Origin: an uncultured Candidatus Saccharibacteria bacterium
Lineage (GTDB): Bacteria; Patescibacteria; Saccharimonadia; Saccharimonadales; UBA6022
DNA length: 12,696 nucleotides
Assembly: GCA_946886725.1 (NCBI GenBank)
Contig: CAMPJF010000017.1
Span: 1 to 12,696, forward strand
Direction of reading: 5' to 3'
The notes under the pieces are model-generated. The model saw only the letters and a list, made by a program, of their open reading frames with translations. It made no database searches and was not told the DNA's origin. The position numbers and the translations under genes were made by a program. Position 1 is the first letter of the stretch. Each line of letters opens with the position of its first letter. Below, one piece after another: positions 5,767 through 12,696 of the stretch.

Positions 5767-6900
5767 ATGAGATTGAGTGGTAAATTGCTGAGCCGTAGGC
5801 TCGCATTGAGTGGCATACTGGTATTAGCTAGCATCAGCTTTGCTTTCCAAGGCAATACAGTCAATGCCGCACAAATCACTGAACGCAGCCTTACCCTTGA
5901 AGGTGTTGGCGCTGACGGCGGATCAAAGCCCGGCGGCGTTGTAAATCACTTCTTCCAATTTAGTGTTCCTACTACAGGCACCGCTATCGGTTCAATCAAG
6001 TTTGAATATTGTACGACTGCCACAGGCGGACCTTGTGTAACGCCAACTGGTTTAAACACAGACAACGCAACACTTATAGATGAAGGAACTAATGCATCAG
6101 GTTTCACGATCAACCCTGGCGTACCTGGCGTGCCAGTGCTTGAGCGTGCTAGCGCATCAACTCCTGTCGGTCCAGAACTTAGCTACCGACTTGGTGCAGT
6201 CACTAACCCGACAGCCATCAACACATCATTCTTCGTACGCATCAGTACCTATACTAGCCTCGACGGTAGCGGCAGCCCAATCGACACAGGAACTGTTACA
6301 GCAAGCACCGCCCGTGCGATTGAACTGACTGGCACTATGCCTGAATCACTCATCTTTTGCACAGGAGCAACGATCGCCGTGAATGGTGGTGGCGTCCCAG
6401 ACTGCAGCACAGCAACTACTGGTGCAGTCGAGTTCAACCAACTATTCTCTCCAACAGACACCGCAACAGCCACTTCGCAAATGGCCGCCTCAACCAACGC
6501 CACAAACGGCTATAGCATTACGGTTGACGGCACGACGTTAACATCTGGCTCGAATACAATCCCAGCAATGGCAGCAACTGCTGCGCCAGTCCGAGGAACG
6601 AGTCAGTTCGGCATGAACCTAAAAGCAAATACCACTGGTGTATCAACCGTCGCCGTCGGCACCGAGGTTGCACCAGCATCAAACGGCACCGACCTTCGCG
6701 GCCAAGCATCAACCGACTATCGCACAGTTGATCAATTCAAATTTGTCACTGGTAACTCGGTCGCAGCCAGTGACTTCAATACTCCTGGTCCAACAAATGC
6801 ACAGATCTTCACCGTATCATATATTGTCAACGTAGCTGGTAGCCAGATTGCAGGTTCGTACACAACAACGCTAACCTACATCTGTACGCCTACATTCTAG
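5767..6900 (+). CDS. exported WxL-like surface protein, paralogue 2
   Basis: Close paralogue of the preceding gene, 377 residues, with the same architecture: signal peptide (basic 'GKLLSRR', core about 13-27, cleavage near 'VNA/AQ' at 34-35), N-terminal domain 'AQITERSLTLEG...GSIKFEYC' (C82, C90), then 'GTMPESLIFCTG' (C198), 'VPDC' (C213) and a C-terminal WxL-like domain. That domain has 'NQLFSPTDTATATSQM', 'NATNGYSITVDGTTLTSGS', 'QFGMNLKANTT' (280-290), 'FKFVTGN' and 'AGSYTTTLTYICTPTF' (C373). By eye the C-terminal halves of the two are about two-thirds identical, while the N-terminal halves differ more in loop length; the cysteine pair in the first domain is 8 residues apart here and 12 in paralogue 1. 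It lacks the poly-alanine linker and a short acidic insertion near the end. It is followed after three bases by the DUF916-type gene, which fits a physical partnership. Confidence 0.85.
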   Translation: MRLSGKLLSRRLALSGILVLASISFAFQGNTVNAAQITERSLTLEGVGADGGSKPGGVVNHFFQFSVPTTGTAIGSIKFEYCTTATGGPCVTPTGLNTDNATLIDEGTNASGFTINPGVPGVPVLERASASTPVGPELSYRLGAVTNPTAINTSFFVRISTYTSLDGSGSPIDTGTVTASTARAIELTGTMPESLIFCTGATIAVNGGGVPDCSTATTGAVEFNQLFSPTDTATATSQMAASTNATNGYSITVDGTTLTSGSNTIPAMAATAAPVRGTSQFGMNLKANTTGVSTVAVGTEVAPASNGTDLRGQASTDYRTVDQFKFVTGNSVAASDFNTPGPTNAQIFTVSYIVNVAGSQIAGSYTTTLTYICTPTF

Positions 6901-6903
6901 CCC

Positions 6904-7926
6904 ATGAATCAGCGCACATCTTCCCTTATCATCGGCGCCAGTATCTTTGCACTATGCATTAGCCTTTTATCGCCAGCGGTGACACTCGCTGTTCAATCCA
7001 GCCAGCAAGAAGAGACTGGTCAAGCGCTTGAGATTGCTCCTCCGGTATTAACACTCACTGGCGACCCTGGGCAAACACTGAATACGCAGATCAGCTTGCG
7101 CGATGTTTCAAGCGGCGCACTACTTGTCACTGGTACTGTTAACGACTTTACCGCGGGCGGAGAAGATGGAACACCAAAAATTATTACTGACGAAAATGAA
7201 CCAAATCCTTATTCGATAAAATCATGGATCGATCCACTTCCAAAGCTACTACTCGAGCCTCGTCAAATCGAAAACCTTCCTGTCACTATCCGAATCCCAG
7301 CTGATGCTGCGCCTGGCGGTTACTTTGGAGTTGTTCGTTTTACCGCTACCGCGCCTGAACTTGACAGCCAAGGCGTCTCGTTGTCCGCAAGCCTTGGTGC
7401 GTTAATATTCATACGTGTCAACGGTGAGGCAAAACGAAGCATGGCAATCGAAGAATTTTCCGTCGCTACACCTGGTGGAACAATAAAATCAATGTTCGAA
7501 TCAACCCCGCTCGTCTTTGTGGAACGCATTAAAAATAACGGCAATATCTACGAACAGCCGAAGGGTCAAATTATCATTAAAGATATGTTTGGCAAAACAA
7601 TCGCTGGGGTAAATGTCAACTTAGATGAACGCAATGTCCTCCCCCAATCAATTCGCAAGTTCGAACAAACACTCGATAAGTCAGTCCTTGGGAATAAACG
7701 ATTATTCGGTAAATACACTGCCACTCTGACAATGACGTATGGTGATAAAAAGCAAACCGTTACATCTGCAAAAACTTTCTGGGTGATTCCGTACACACTT
7801 ATCGGCGTCGGCATTGTCCTCCTCATCGCTGGCTTCCTCACGCTACGCTTCATGATTCGACGCTACAACAGCCACATCATCAAGCAAGCATCAAAAACCA
7901 AGTCGAAATCAAAACCTCGAAAGTAA
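6904..7926 (+). CDS. WxL-interacting protein, DUF916/DUF3324-like, membrane-anchored
   Basis: The 340-residue type I membrane protein has a signal peptide (core 8-27), two beta-sandwich regions outside the cell, one transmembrane helix (about 295-317) and a Lys/Arg/Ser-rich cytoplasmic tail. Residues about 41-175 match the DUF916 pattern: 'APPVLTLTGDPGQTL', then 'LEPRQIENLPVTIRIPADA' and 'APGGYFGVVRF' (136-146). Residues about 176-292 match DUF3324: 'VERIKNNGNIYEQPKGQI', 'DMFGK' and 'LFGKYTATLTMTYG'. In Firmicutes such proteins (WxLIP) bind WxL proteins and peptidoglycan and are encoded beside them. Here the gene starts three bases after a WxL-like gene, with no Shine-Dalgarno, so it is probably co-transcribed and translationally coupled. 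No LPXTG motif is present; the membrane helix is the anchor. The family assignment is made from memory of motifs. Confidence 0.85.
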   Translation: MNQRTSSLIIGASIFALCISLLSPAVTLAVQSSQQEETGQALEIAPPVLTLTGDPGQTLNTQISLRDVSSGALLVTGTVNDFTAGGEDGTPKIITDENEPNPYSIKSWIDPLPKLLLEPRQIENLPVTIRIPADAAPGGYFGVVRFTATAPELDSQGVSLSASLGALIFIRVNGEAKRSMAIEEFSVATPGGTIKSMFESTPLVFVERIKNNGNIYEQPKGQIIIKDMFGKTIAGVNVNLDERNVLPQSIRKFEQTLDKSVLGNKRLFGKYTATLTMTYGDKKQTVTSAKTFWVIPYTLIGVGIVLLIAGFLTLRFMIRRYNSHIIKQASKTKSKSKPRK

Positions 7927-7933
7927 CCTTTCG
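7918..7933 (+). repeat. small inverted repeat spanning the stop codon
   Basis: CGAAAG and CTTTCG form a perfect six-base stem around a TAAC loop that contains the stop codon of the 6904 gene. An alternative pairing GTAAC/GTTAC overlaps it (7923-7941). No T-run follows, so a standard intrinsic terminator is unlikely. It might act as an mRNA 3' end structure. Confidence 0.3.
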
Positions 7934-7982
7934 TACGTTACATTTACCTTCGTGTTCACTCTGAAAATACATAAGCGGCATA

Positions 7983-7991
7983 TGCTATACT
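7983..7991 (+). promoter_or_regulatory. extended -10 element next to the ATG of the 7999 gene
   Basis: TGCTATACT combines the extended TG (7983-7984) with TATACT (7986-7991; 5/6). No good -35 is seen at normal spacing (a poor CTGAAA lies at 7961-7966, 19 bases away), which is tolerable for extended -10 promoters. The box ends seven bases before ATG 7999, giving a leaderless transcript, as at the 5767 gene, where TATGCTACAAT is nearly the same string. Confidence 0.6.
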
Positions 7992-7998
7992 ATTGGGT

Positions 7999-8949
7999 AT
8001 GCTACACTGGCTGAAACTAAGTCACCACCACCATAGCGGAGCACTACGACCTCATGAACATACGTCGTATCTTCCGCTCGGATTAATCCTACTCGGTGTC
8101 GGCTTCGTTCTCATTGCTTATACCGCCTCTGCCGCCAGTCCACCACCGGAAGGCAGCTCGATCGGACTATCTGGCGTTATGCCAGGCAAACCCCCGACCA
8201 TCGCTGCGACCATCACTCAACCGACAAATGGCCAGCGTTTTAGCTCGACACCTATGACCGTCTCGGGTACATGTCCGGCAGATACATTGGTAGAGATATT
8301 CAAGAACGACATCTTTGCAGGCTCGACACCGTGTACGGCTGTTGGAACGTACAGCCTCGAAGTTGATCTGCTAATTGGTCAAAACATCCTCGTTGCGCGT
8401 GTCTATGATGCCCTGAACCAAGCTGGTCCTGACTCAAATACTGTCACTGTCTTTTATGATGCATTGCCGATACAAGCTGGAGCATTAACGCCACTTGATT
8501 TTGGCGGCGATCAGCTACTGTTAAACACCGACGCAGTATTCCGTGGCGTGTTTCCTGACAAGGAGATGAACGTGCCAATTGACATTCTAGGCGGGACACC
8601 CCCGTACGCAATTAATATTCAGTGGGGTGATTCAACTAACAAAGTCATCCCCCGCAACGACAACCTAACGTTCAATGCCTCGCACATTTACAAAAAACCG
8701 GGCACCTACCAGGTTTCTATTCAAGCAACGGATGCATCCGGACGCGTCGCCTTTTTGACGGTCGCCTCAATCGTCAACGGTCAACCAGGAATTGCAAATT
8801 CTACAACACCTGTTGCCGCGACGACGAATAAATTACTCGTTCTGTGGCCATTGTATGTTGGCGCATTTGCTGTCGTTATTAGCTTTTGGCTAGGCGAACG
8901 CCGCGAAAAGCAAATCCTTATGAAACGCGGCATGATTATTACGTCATAA
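7999..8949 (+). CDS. two-TM envelope protein with Ig-like and PKD-like domains
   Basis: ATG 7999 (316 residues) is preferred over TTG 7993, since the -10 box lies right in front. The short N-terminus is very rich in histidine (seven His in the first 21 residues, including HHHH at 9-12) and ends in 'RPHEHTSY', followed by a hydrophobic segment at about 25-44. This anchor type is one I associate with Patescibacteria. Outside the membrane come a Pro-rich spacer, an Ig-like domain (about 70-153: 'ITQPTNGQRFSSTPMTVSGT', C92 and C112, closing 'NTVTVFYD') and a PKD-like domain (about 190-258: 'GGTPPYAINIQWGD' and 'HIYKKPGTYQVSIQATD'). A second transmembrane segment (279-298) leads to a basic tail. 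The extracytoplasmic part would therefore be held at both ends. It follows the WxL-like block on the same strand but has its own promoter. Role unknown; an envelope scaffold is one guess. Confidence 0.83.
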   Translation: MLHWLKLSHHHHSGALRPHEHTSYLPLGLILLGVGFVLIAYTASAASPPPEGSSIGLSGVMPGKPPTIAATITQPTNGQRFSSTPMTVSGTCPADTLVEIFKNDIFAGSTPCTAVGTYSLEVDLLIGQNILVARVYDALNQAGPDSNTVTVFYDALPIQAGALTPLDFGGDQLLLNTDAVFRGVFPDKEMNVPIDILGGTPPYAINIQWGDSTNKVIPRNDNLTFNASHIYKKPGTYQVSIQATDASGRVAFLTVASIVNGQPGIANSTTPVAATTNKLLVLWPLYVGAFAVVISFWLGERREKQILMKRGMIITS

Positions 8950-8979
8950 TTTGACCTACAATTTACCTTCTGACATCTG

Positions 8980-8997
8980 TTTTTACCCTTGTAAAAA
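8980..8997. repeat. AT-rich inverted repeat after the 7999 gene
   Basis: TTTTTAC (8980-8986) and GTAAAAA (8991-8997) form a seven-base perfect stem with a CCTT loop. It lies 30 bases after the 7999 gene. The stem is almost all A-T and no T-run follows on the plus strand, so it is at best a weak terminator. Confidence 0.35.
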
Positions 8998-9015
8998 AGC
9001 GTCATTACCTTTATG

Positions 9016-9065
9016 CTTATAACAGATAAAACGTGTGTGAAACAATAAAACTTTTATCTTATAAC
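9016..9065 (+). repeat. nested direct and inverted repeats in the leader of the giant gene
   Basis: CTTATAAC occurs at 9016-9023 and again at 9058-9065. Between them AGATAAAA (9024-9031) and TTTTATCT (9052-9059) are perfect inverted copies 20 bases apart. A poor promoter (TTGTAA 8989-8994, 17-base gap, TATGCT 9012-9017) would place the transcription start near 9024, at the edge of the repeat, so it could be an operator or an mRNA stem. The promoter part is weak. Confidence 0.45.
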
Positions 9066-9086
9066 GGGTGAAAAAATAGACAAAAA

Positions 9087-12000
9087 ATGTACATAGGGGC
9101 ATTTCGGATTAACCGCAAGTTAGTTGCATTCGTGCTTTCGTTAGGCATAGCTCTTAGCTGTGCTTTTTATGTAATCAACTCTGCCCCCGCACAAGCCGTT
9201 GCTGGTGTCAGCCAACAAATTAATTTCCAGGGTCGCTTGTTCAACGCCCAAGGCGCAACCGTTCCTGACGGCTACTACAATATTGAATTCAAGATTTATC
9301 AAGATGGCGATGGCCAGACCGTTGGCAATACGACAGGCTCGCCTGCCGGCGCACTGAAATGGACCGAGAGCCACTTGAACGCTAACACACAAGGTATTAT
9401 GGTTAAAAACGGCTACATGTCCGTGCAGCTAGGATCTGTCAACGCATTCGGGTCATCCGTCGACTGGAATCAAGACACGCTTTGGCTATCCATGAATATC
9501 GGCAATACCAACGTCGCTTGTACCCCATTCGCTTCATGTGGCCCTGATGGCGAAATGACGCCAATGAAACGCTTGTCATCGACGCCATTCTCACTTAACT
9601 CGGGTCTGCTTGGTGGCCTATCGAGCGCACAGTTCTTGCAATTGGCACAAGGTGTCCAGAATGACACAGCCTTGAACACCAGCAGTATCTATATCAACAA
9701 GACTGGTACGGGCAACCTGCTGCAATTGCAAGGCGACGGCAATGACGTACTGACTGTCGAAAAGGCCGGTGACGTCGTTTTTGGCGCACAAACAGACCAT
9801 TCGCTATCTGTAGCAAAATCAGCCGATGAAGTTGAGGGAAAGTTTCTGTACATCTATGCGGGAGATGCGGGCAATACAACGGGGTCTCTAGACGGCGGTG
9901 GGCTTTATTTACAGGGTGGCTACGGCGCAGGCACGACAGGCCGTGGCGGGGACATCACAGTCGATGCCGGCGGCGGGGACAGTGCGAACAACGATGGAAA
10001 CGTAGCCATTGGTACACTGAACGCCAGTAGTATCTACTTAGGAAAAAACTACGACAGTAGCGGCGAACAAAACATCTACATCGGAAACCGAAGCCTTGGC
10101 GGAACAACTAACGTCACCCTAGGAACCGGCGGAGCCGCAACGAGCGGAACAACAACGCTTCAGGCTAAAACTGACATAACAATCAAGACCGATGGAACGA
10201 CGCGCGCAACCTTTGACAACGCCAATAGTCTATACCTAGGTAACGGCGTATCAGCAGGCGCGCCAAATAACTTTACCATCAGCGGAACAAATAGCTCAAC
10301 AACGGCCGTTTCAGGGGGTGCCCTCACCATCCAAGGCGGCAACGCAACAACCGGAAGCGCCAATGGCGGCAATATTACCTTAAGCGGTGGTGCAGGTACG
10401 GGAACCGGCGCAAACGGACTGGTTGTCATTACCACGCCTACTTTCTCTACAACTACAAACGACCCGAACTGCTATACAGGCGGGGCACTCGTTGCAACCA
10501 GCTGTACGGTAGCTACTGCATCGGTCAATAATTCAGCGGCCGTATTAGTCGGTTTTAGTCAACAAGGGCAAATTGCCACCCTTCCTAATCCAACACTCCT
10601 AACTGCTGGCCGCATTCTTTATATTACCGCAGCAAACGGCTCAGCTGACTTTACCCTCGCCGTCAATGGCGGCGGCGTCGGCAATGTTGTTGCTATGCGT
10701 CAAAACACATCAGCGACCATGATCTGGAACGGTACTGACTGGACTGCCGCCGGTGCGTCTAGTTCAACCACTTTACAGTCTGCTTACGACAGCACCCTAC
10801 AAAGTGCTGGTGGCGCCGAACTTATCGTTGCAAAAACAGGTAATACGAACGGGCTGACAATTCGAGACAGCAGCACAAATGCCGTTAACGGCACCCTGCT
10901 GAGCGTCCAGACATCTTCAGCTGCTAGCCTGTTTTCTATCAATAGCAACGTGACGGAATACGCGTCTAATGGTGGTGCTGAAATTACTGGCAGCGGTGGC
11001 GACACGTCATTCCCTGCTAGTACGTGGAGTGCTATTGGCAGCTCGGCAGTAAGTCGTTATATTACTGCCGGTAACTTCATCGCCACTGGTAAAGGTTCGG
11101 TCACAACGACAACAACCAGCGCACTTAACGACGGCGTCCGCAACACCCTTAATACAGCCCTGACCGCCAAAACAAACTACAACGTCTCGTTCGCAGCACG
11201 CTTAACAAGCGGTACATTCACTGACATGACCGTCCATTATTCTATCGATGGTACCGCAACCTCCGTTCCCTGCACCACCAACCAGGCCGTCACAACCAGT
11301 GTCTGGACAAAGGTCAACTGTACCTTTACTGCCCCCGCATCGGGCATCACAGCGAGCAATGCTATTTTAATTAGACAGGCCAGTAGCGGTACCGCACGAA
11401 CATTCTATATCGACAACTTGAGCGTCGCAATCGCTGCCGACTACAACTACGCCTCGGATGGCAGTGTTAGTGATAATGCAAATTTCGCTACCAACTGGAC
11501 AGCCGCCAGTGGCGCCACCGTCACTCGCAGCACGAGTGCCGGATTTGACGCGAGCGACAGTGCACGTGCCGTGACGACTGGTGCAGGCCAAGGCGTCCGC
11601 AACAAACTGGCGATCAGCCCACTCGATAGCACGCTTTACCGCGTCACCGTTTACGCCGCAAGCACGACTGGCGGATTCAATAACTTCACCGTTCGCTATT
11701 CTCCCGACGGCGGCACGACATTCGTGAACTGCGCAGACTACAATACACAGACCATCTCGTCATCGTTAACTGATTTCACAAAGGTCACCTGCTATATCAC
11801 CACCGGCACTACACCATCCGTTAATCCATACGTTTACTTTACGCAGACCGACGCTACCGGGCGCACATTCCATGTCGATGCACTGTCAATGACACTCAGT
11901 AGTAGCGCGACACCAAATGTACAAATCGGCGGCGGCGTTAATGGTGGGCCAGCCACGCTACTAACACTCGACCGCTCAGCTTCTGCGCCGATTGCCAGCA

Positions 12001-12632
12001 ACAATGACGCCCTTCTGGGATCGATGTATTACGACACGTCACTAGGTAAATTACAGTGCTACGAAGCGGACGGATGGGGCGCCTGCGGCTCTTCACCTGA
12101 CAGTATTGTAACGATCGCACCAGAATACAATAACGCCGTCCTACACGGTACGGGCGTCGGAACAATGGTTTCTGATATCTGTTCTGGGCCACTTGATATC
12201 AACGATGGTTCGTCAAGCCAGCCAAATGTCTGCGGCGCCAACGAAACCTACAACTTCTACAAATGGACTTCTCCGCAGGCAACTGCCCAGACATACAGCA
12301 TCTACGTCACCTATCAGCTACCAGCAAACTTTAGCGGCTTTGCCTCTGGTCAGACCTCTATCATGGGCCGCACTGACAGTACAAATTCGACCGTTCAGTA
12401 TCAGGTGTACCGCAACGCAGCCGATACTGGCATGACTGCATGCGGTAGCCCAGTAACGGTATCGAGCGGCTCGGTTGCATCGTGGCAAACAGGCATCGCC
12501 AGCGGCACCGCCGATCCTTCCACGTGCGGATTCGCTGCTGGAAATAGCATTGTCTTCAAGGTCAATGTCACCGCCAGTCAAAATGCCAGCGCATACGTCG
12601 GCAACCTAAACTTCACCTTCAATAATCGCTAA
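9087..12632 (+). CDS. giant exported tail-fibre-like protein with two CBM-like modules
   Basis: The 1181-residue product has a basic start and hydrophobic signal (about 11-31), probably cleaved near 'PAQA' (residue 37). Residues 44-175 hold 'INFQGRLFNAQG...VPDGYYNIEFKIY', 'LWLSMNIGN' and 'MTPMKRLSSTPFSLNSG', a head module common in tail-fibre-like surface proteins. Residues about 195-450 are Gly/Thr/Asn-rich beta repeats ('SIYLGKN', 'NITLSGGAGTG'). Residues 456-556 contain 'GRILYITAANGSADFTLAVN' and 'MIWNGTDWTAAG'. Two similar jelly-roll, CBM4/9-like modules follow (about 627-783 and 789-937), each with a cysteine pair (C729/C745, C882/C902) and an ending 'ARTFYIDNLSV' or 'GRTFHVDALSM'. A C-terminal part (977-1181) has 'GSMYYDTSLGKLQCY' and more cysteines. 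No C-terminal membrane helix or LPXTG motif is present. The nearest Shine-Dalgarno-like GGGTGA lies 16 bases from the ATG, unusually far. Likely an adhesin; its ligand is unknown. Confidence 0.87.
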   Translation: MYIGAFRINRKLVAFVLSLGIALSCAFYVINSAPAQAVAGVSQQINFQGRLFNAQGATVPDGYYNIEFKIYQDGDGQTVGNTTGSPAGALKWTESHLNANTQGIMVKNGYMSVQLGSVNAFGSSVDWNQDTLWLSMNIGNTNVACTPFASCGPDGEMTPMKRLSSTPFSLNSGLLGGLSSAQFLQLAQGVQNDTALNTSSIYINKTGTGNLLQLQGDGNDVLTVEKAGDVVFGAQTDHSLSVAKSADEVEGKFLYIYAGDAGNTTGSLDGGGLYLQGGYGAGTTGRGGDITVDAGGGDSANNDGNVAIGTLNASSIYLGKNYDSSGEQNIYIGNRSLGGTTNVTLGTGGAATSGTTTLQAKTDITIKTDGTTRATFDNANSLYLGNGVSAGAPNNFTISGTNSSTTAVSGGALTIQGGNATTGSANGGNITLSGGAGTGTGANGLVVITTPTFSTTTNDPNCYTGGALVATSCTVATASVNNSAAVLVGFSQQGQIATLPNPTLLTAGRILYITAANGSADFTLAVNGGGVGNVVAMRQNTSATMIWNGTDWTAAGASSSTTLQSAYDSTLQSAGGAELIVAKTGNTNGLTIRDSSTNAVNGTLLSVQTSSAASLFSINSNVTEYASNGGAEITGSGGDTSFPASTWSAIGSSAVSRYITAGNFIATGKGSVTTTTTSALNDGVRNTLNTALTAKTNYNVSFAARLTSGTFTDMTVHYSIDGTATSVPCTTNQAVTTSVWTKVNCTFTAPASGITASNAILIRQASSGTARTFYIDNLSVAIAADYNYASDGSVSDNANFATNWTAASGATVTRSTSAGFDASDSARAVTTGAGQGVRNKLAISPLDSTLYRVTVYAASTTGGFNNFTVRYSPDGGTTFVNCADYNTQTISSSLTDFTKVTCYITTGTTPSVNPYVYFTQTDATGRTFHVDALSMTLSSSATPNVQIGGGVNGGPATLLTLDRSASAPIASNNDALLGSMYYDTSLGKLQCYEADGWGACGSSPDSIVTIAPEYNNAVLHGTGVGTMVSDICSGPLDINDGSSSQPNVCGANETYNFYKWTSPQATAQTYSIYVTYQLPANFSGFASGQTSIMGRTDSTNSTVQYQVYRNAADTGMTACGSPVTVSSGSVASWQTGIASGTADPSTCGFAAGNSIVFKVNVTASQNASAYVGNLNFTFNNR

Positions 12633-12696
12633 TGCCTATGAAATTAAGACTAAAAACCATATCACAATCTGTCTATGCACTGCGCCAGCACAAGAC
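12632..12696 (+). CDS. start of a further gene, truncated by the window end
   Basis: An open frame begins at ATG 12632, overlapping the TAA of the giant gene as TAATG, or at a second in-frame ATG six bases later. It stays open to the edge and reads 'MPMKLRLKTISQSVYALRQHK'. The start is basic and has no Shine-Dalgarno, so translation may be coupled to the upstream gene. 'ALRQHK' after a basic amphipathic start is reminiscent of the N-terminus of MacB-type ABC permeases, but 21 residues cannot decide this. Confidence 0.5.
   Translation, partial: MPMKLRLKTISQSVYALRQHK

Noticed and set aside
7993..7998. TTG start for the Ig/PKD protein
   Set aside because: It lies two bases after the -10 box, upstream of the expected transcript start; ATG 7999 fits better.
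6904..8949. Sortase-type LPXTG anchors on the DUF916-like and Ig/PKD proteins
   Set aside because: Both end in a membrane helix and basic tail, but no LPXTG-like motif precedes the helix.
1..12696. CRISPR arrays, tRNA or rRNA genes, insertion sequences, recoded UGA
   Set aside because: No regularly spaced repeats, RNA gene folds or transposase-like proteins were seen, and TGA acts as a normal stop (atpG).

Overview
The window looks like a chromosomal segment of a Patescibacteria (CPR) bacterium, most likely a Candidatus Saccharibacteria (TM7) member. This is inferred from protein families, not from a search. The surface proteins carry module types I associate with that group: N-terminal 'AAQIT-R-LTL' domains, 'NYRFDE...GDLAIGNS' motifs, an 'RPHEHTSY' membrane anchor and tail-fibre-like giant proteins. 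They sit beside a diverged F-type ATP synthase. UGA acts as stop (atpG ends in TGA), which argues against the recoded SR1/Gracilibacteria lineages. Every gap between genes is under 150 bases. No tRNA, rRNA, CRISPR array, transposase or integrase is visible.

Layout. Positions 3-2466 hold the end of an ATP synthase operon in the order gamma (5' end cut off), beta, epsilon. Adjacent genes overlap (ATGA, then TAATG) and beta and epsilon have good Shine-Dalgarno sites. Facing it, only 7 bases away, is a minus-strand gene (2474-3529) for a membrane-anchored beta-repeat protein with its own promoter. From 3646 to the right edge all genes point right and encode exported or membrane proteins: a small WxL-like surface protein (3646-4377), two tandem WxL-like paralogues (4521-5708 and 5767-6900), a DUF916/DUF3324-type WxL-interacting protein three bases after the second (6904-7926), a two-TM protein with Ig-like and PKD-like domains (7999-8949), and a 1181-residue tail-fibre-like protein with two carbohydrate-binding-like modules (9087-12632). 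A further gene starts at 12632 and runs off the edge.

How they may work together. In Firmicutes, WxL proteins and DUF916/DUF3324 membrane proteins are encoded together and form wall-bound surface complexes. The 3646-7926 block resembles a diverged version of that arrangement, with three WxL-like partners and one membrane-anchored interactor. The Ig/PKD protein and the giant fibre protein would add further envelope and adhesive parts. Saccharibacteria live attached to other bacteria, so a role in host contact is plausible, but this is inference.

Expression. Three surface genes have a -10-like element ending only 6-7 bases before the ATG, which suggests leaderless mRNAs. Other surface genes lack a Shine-Dalgarno site. 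The ATP synthase genes and the minus-strand gene have conventional ones. The ATP synthase is itself odd: beta has Arg where the catalytic-site Tyr normally sits, a changed DELSEED loop and a replaced C-terminus, and epsilon lacks its helical C-terminal domain.
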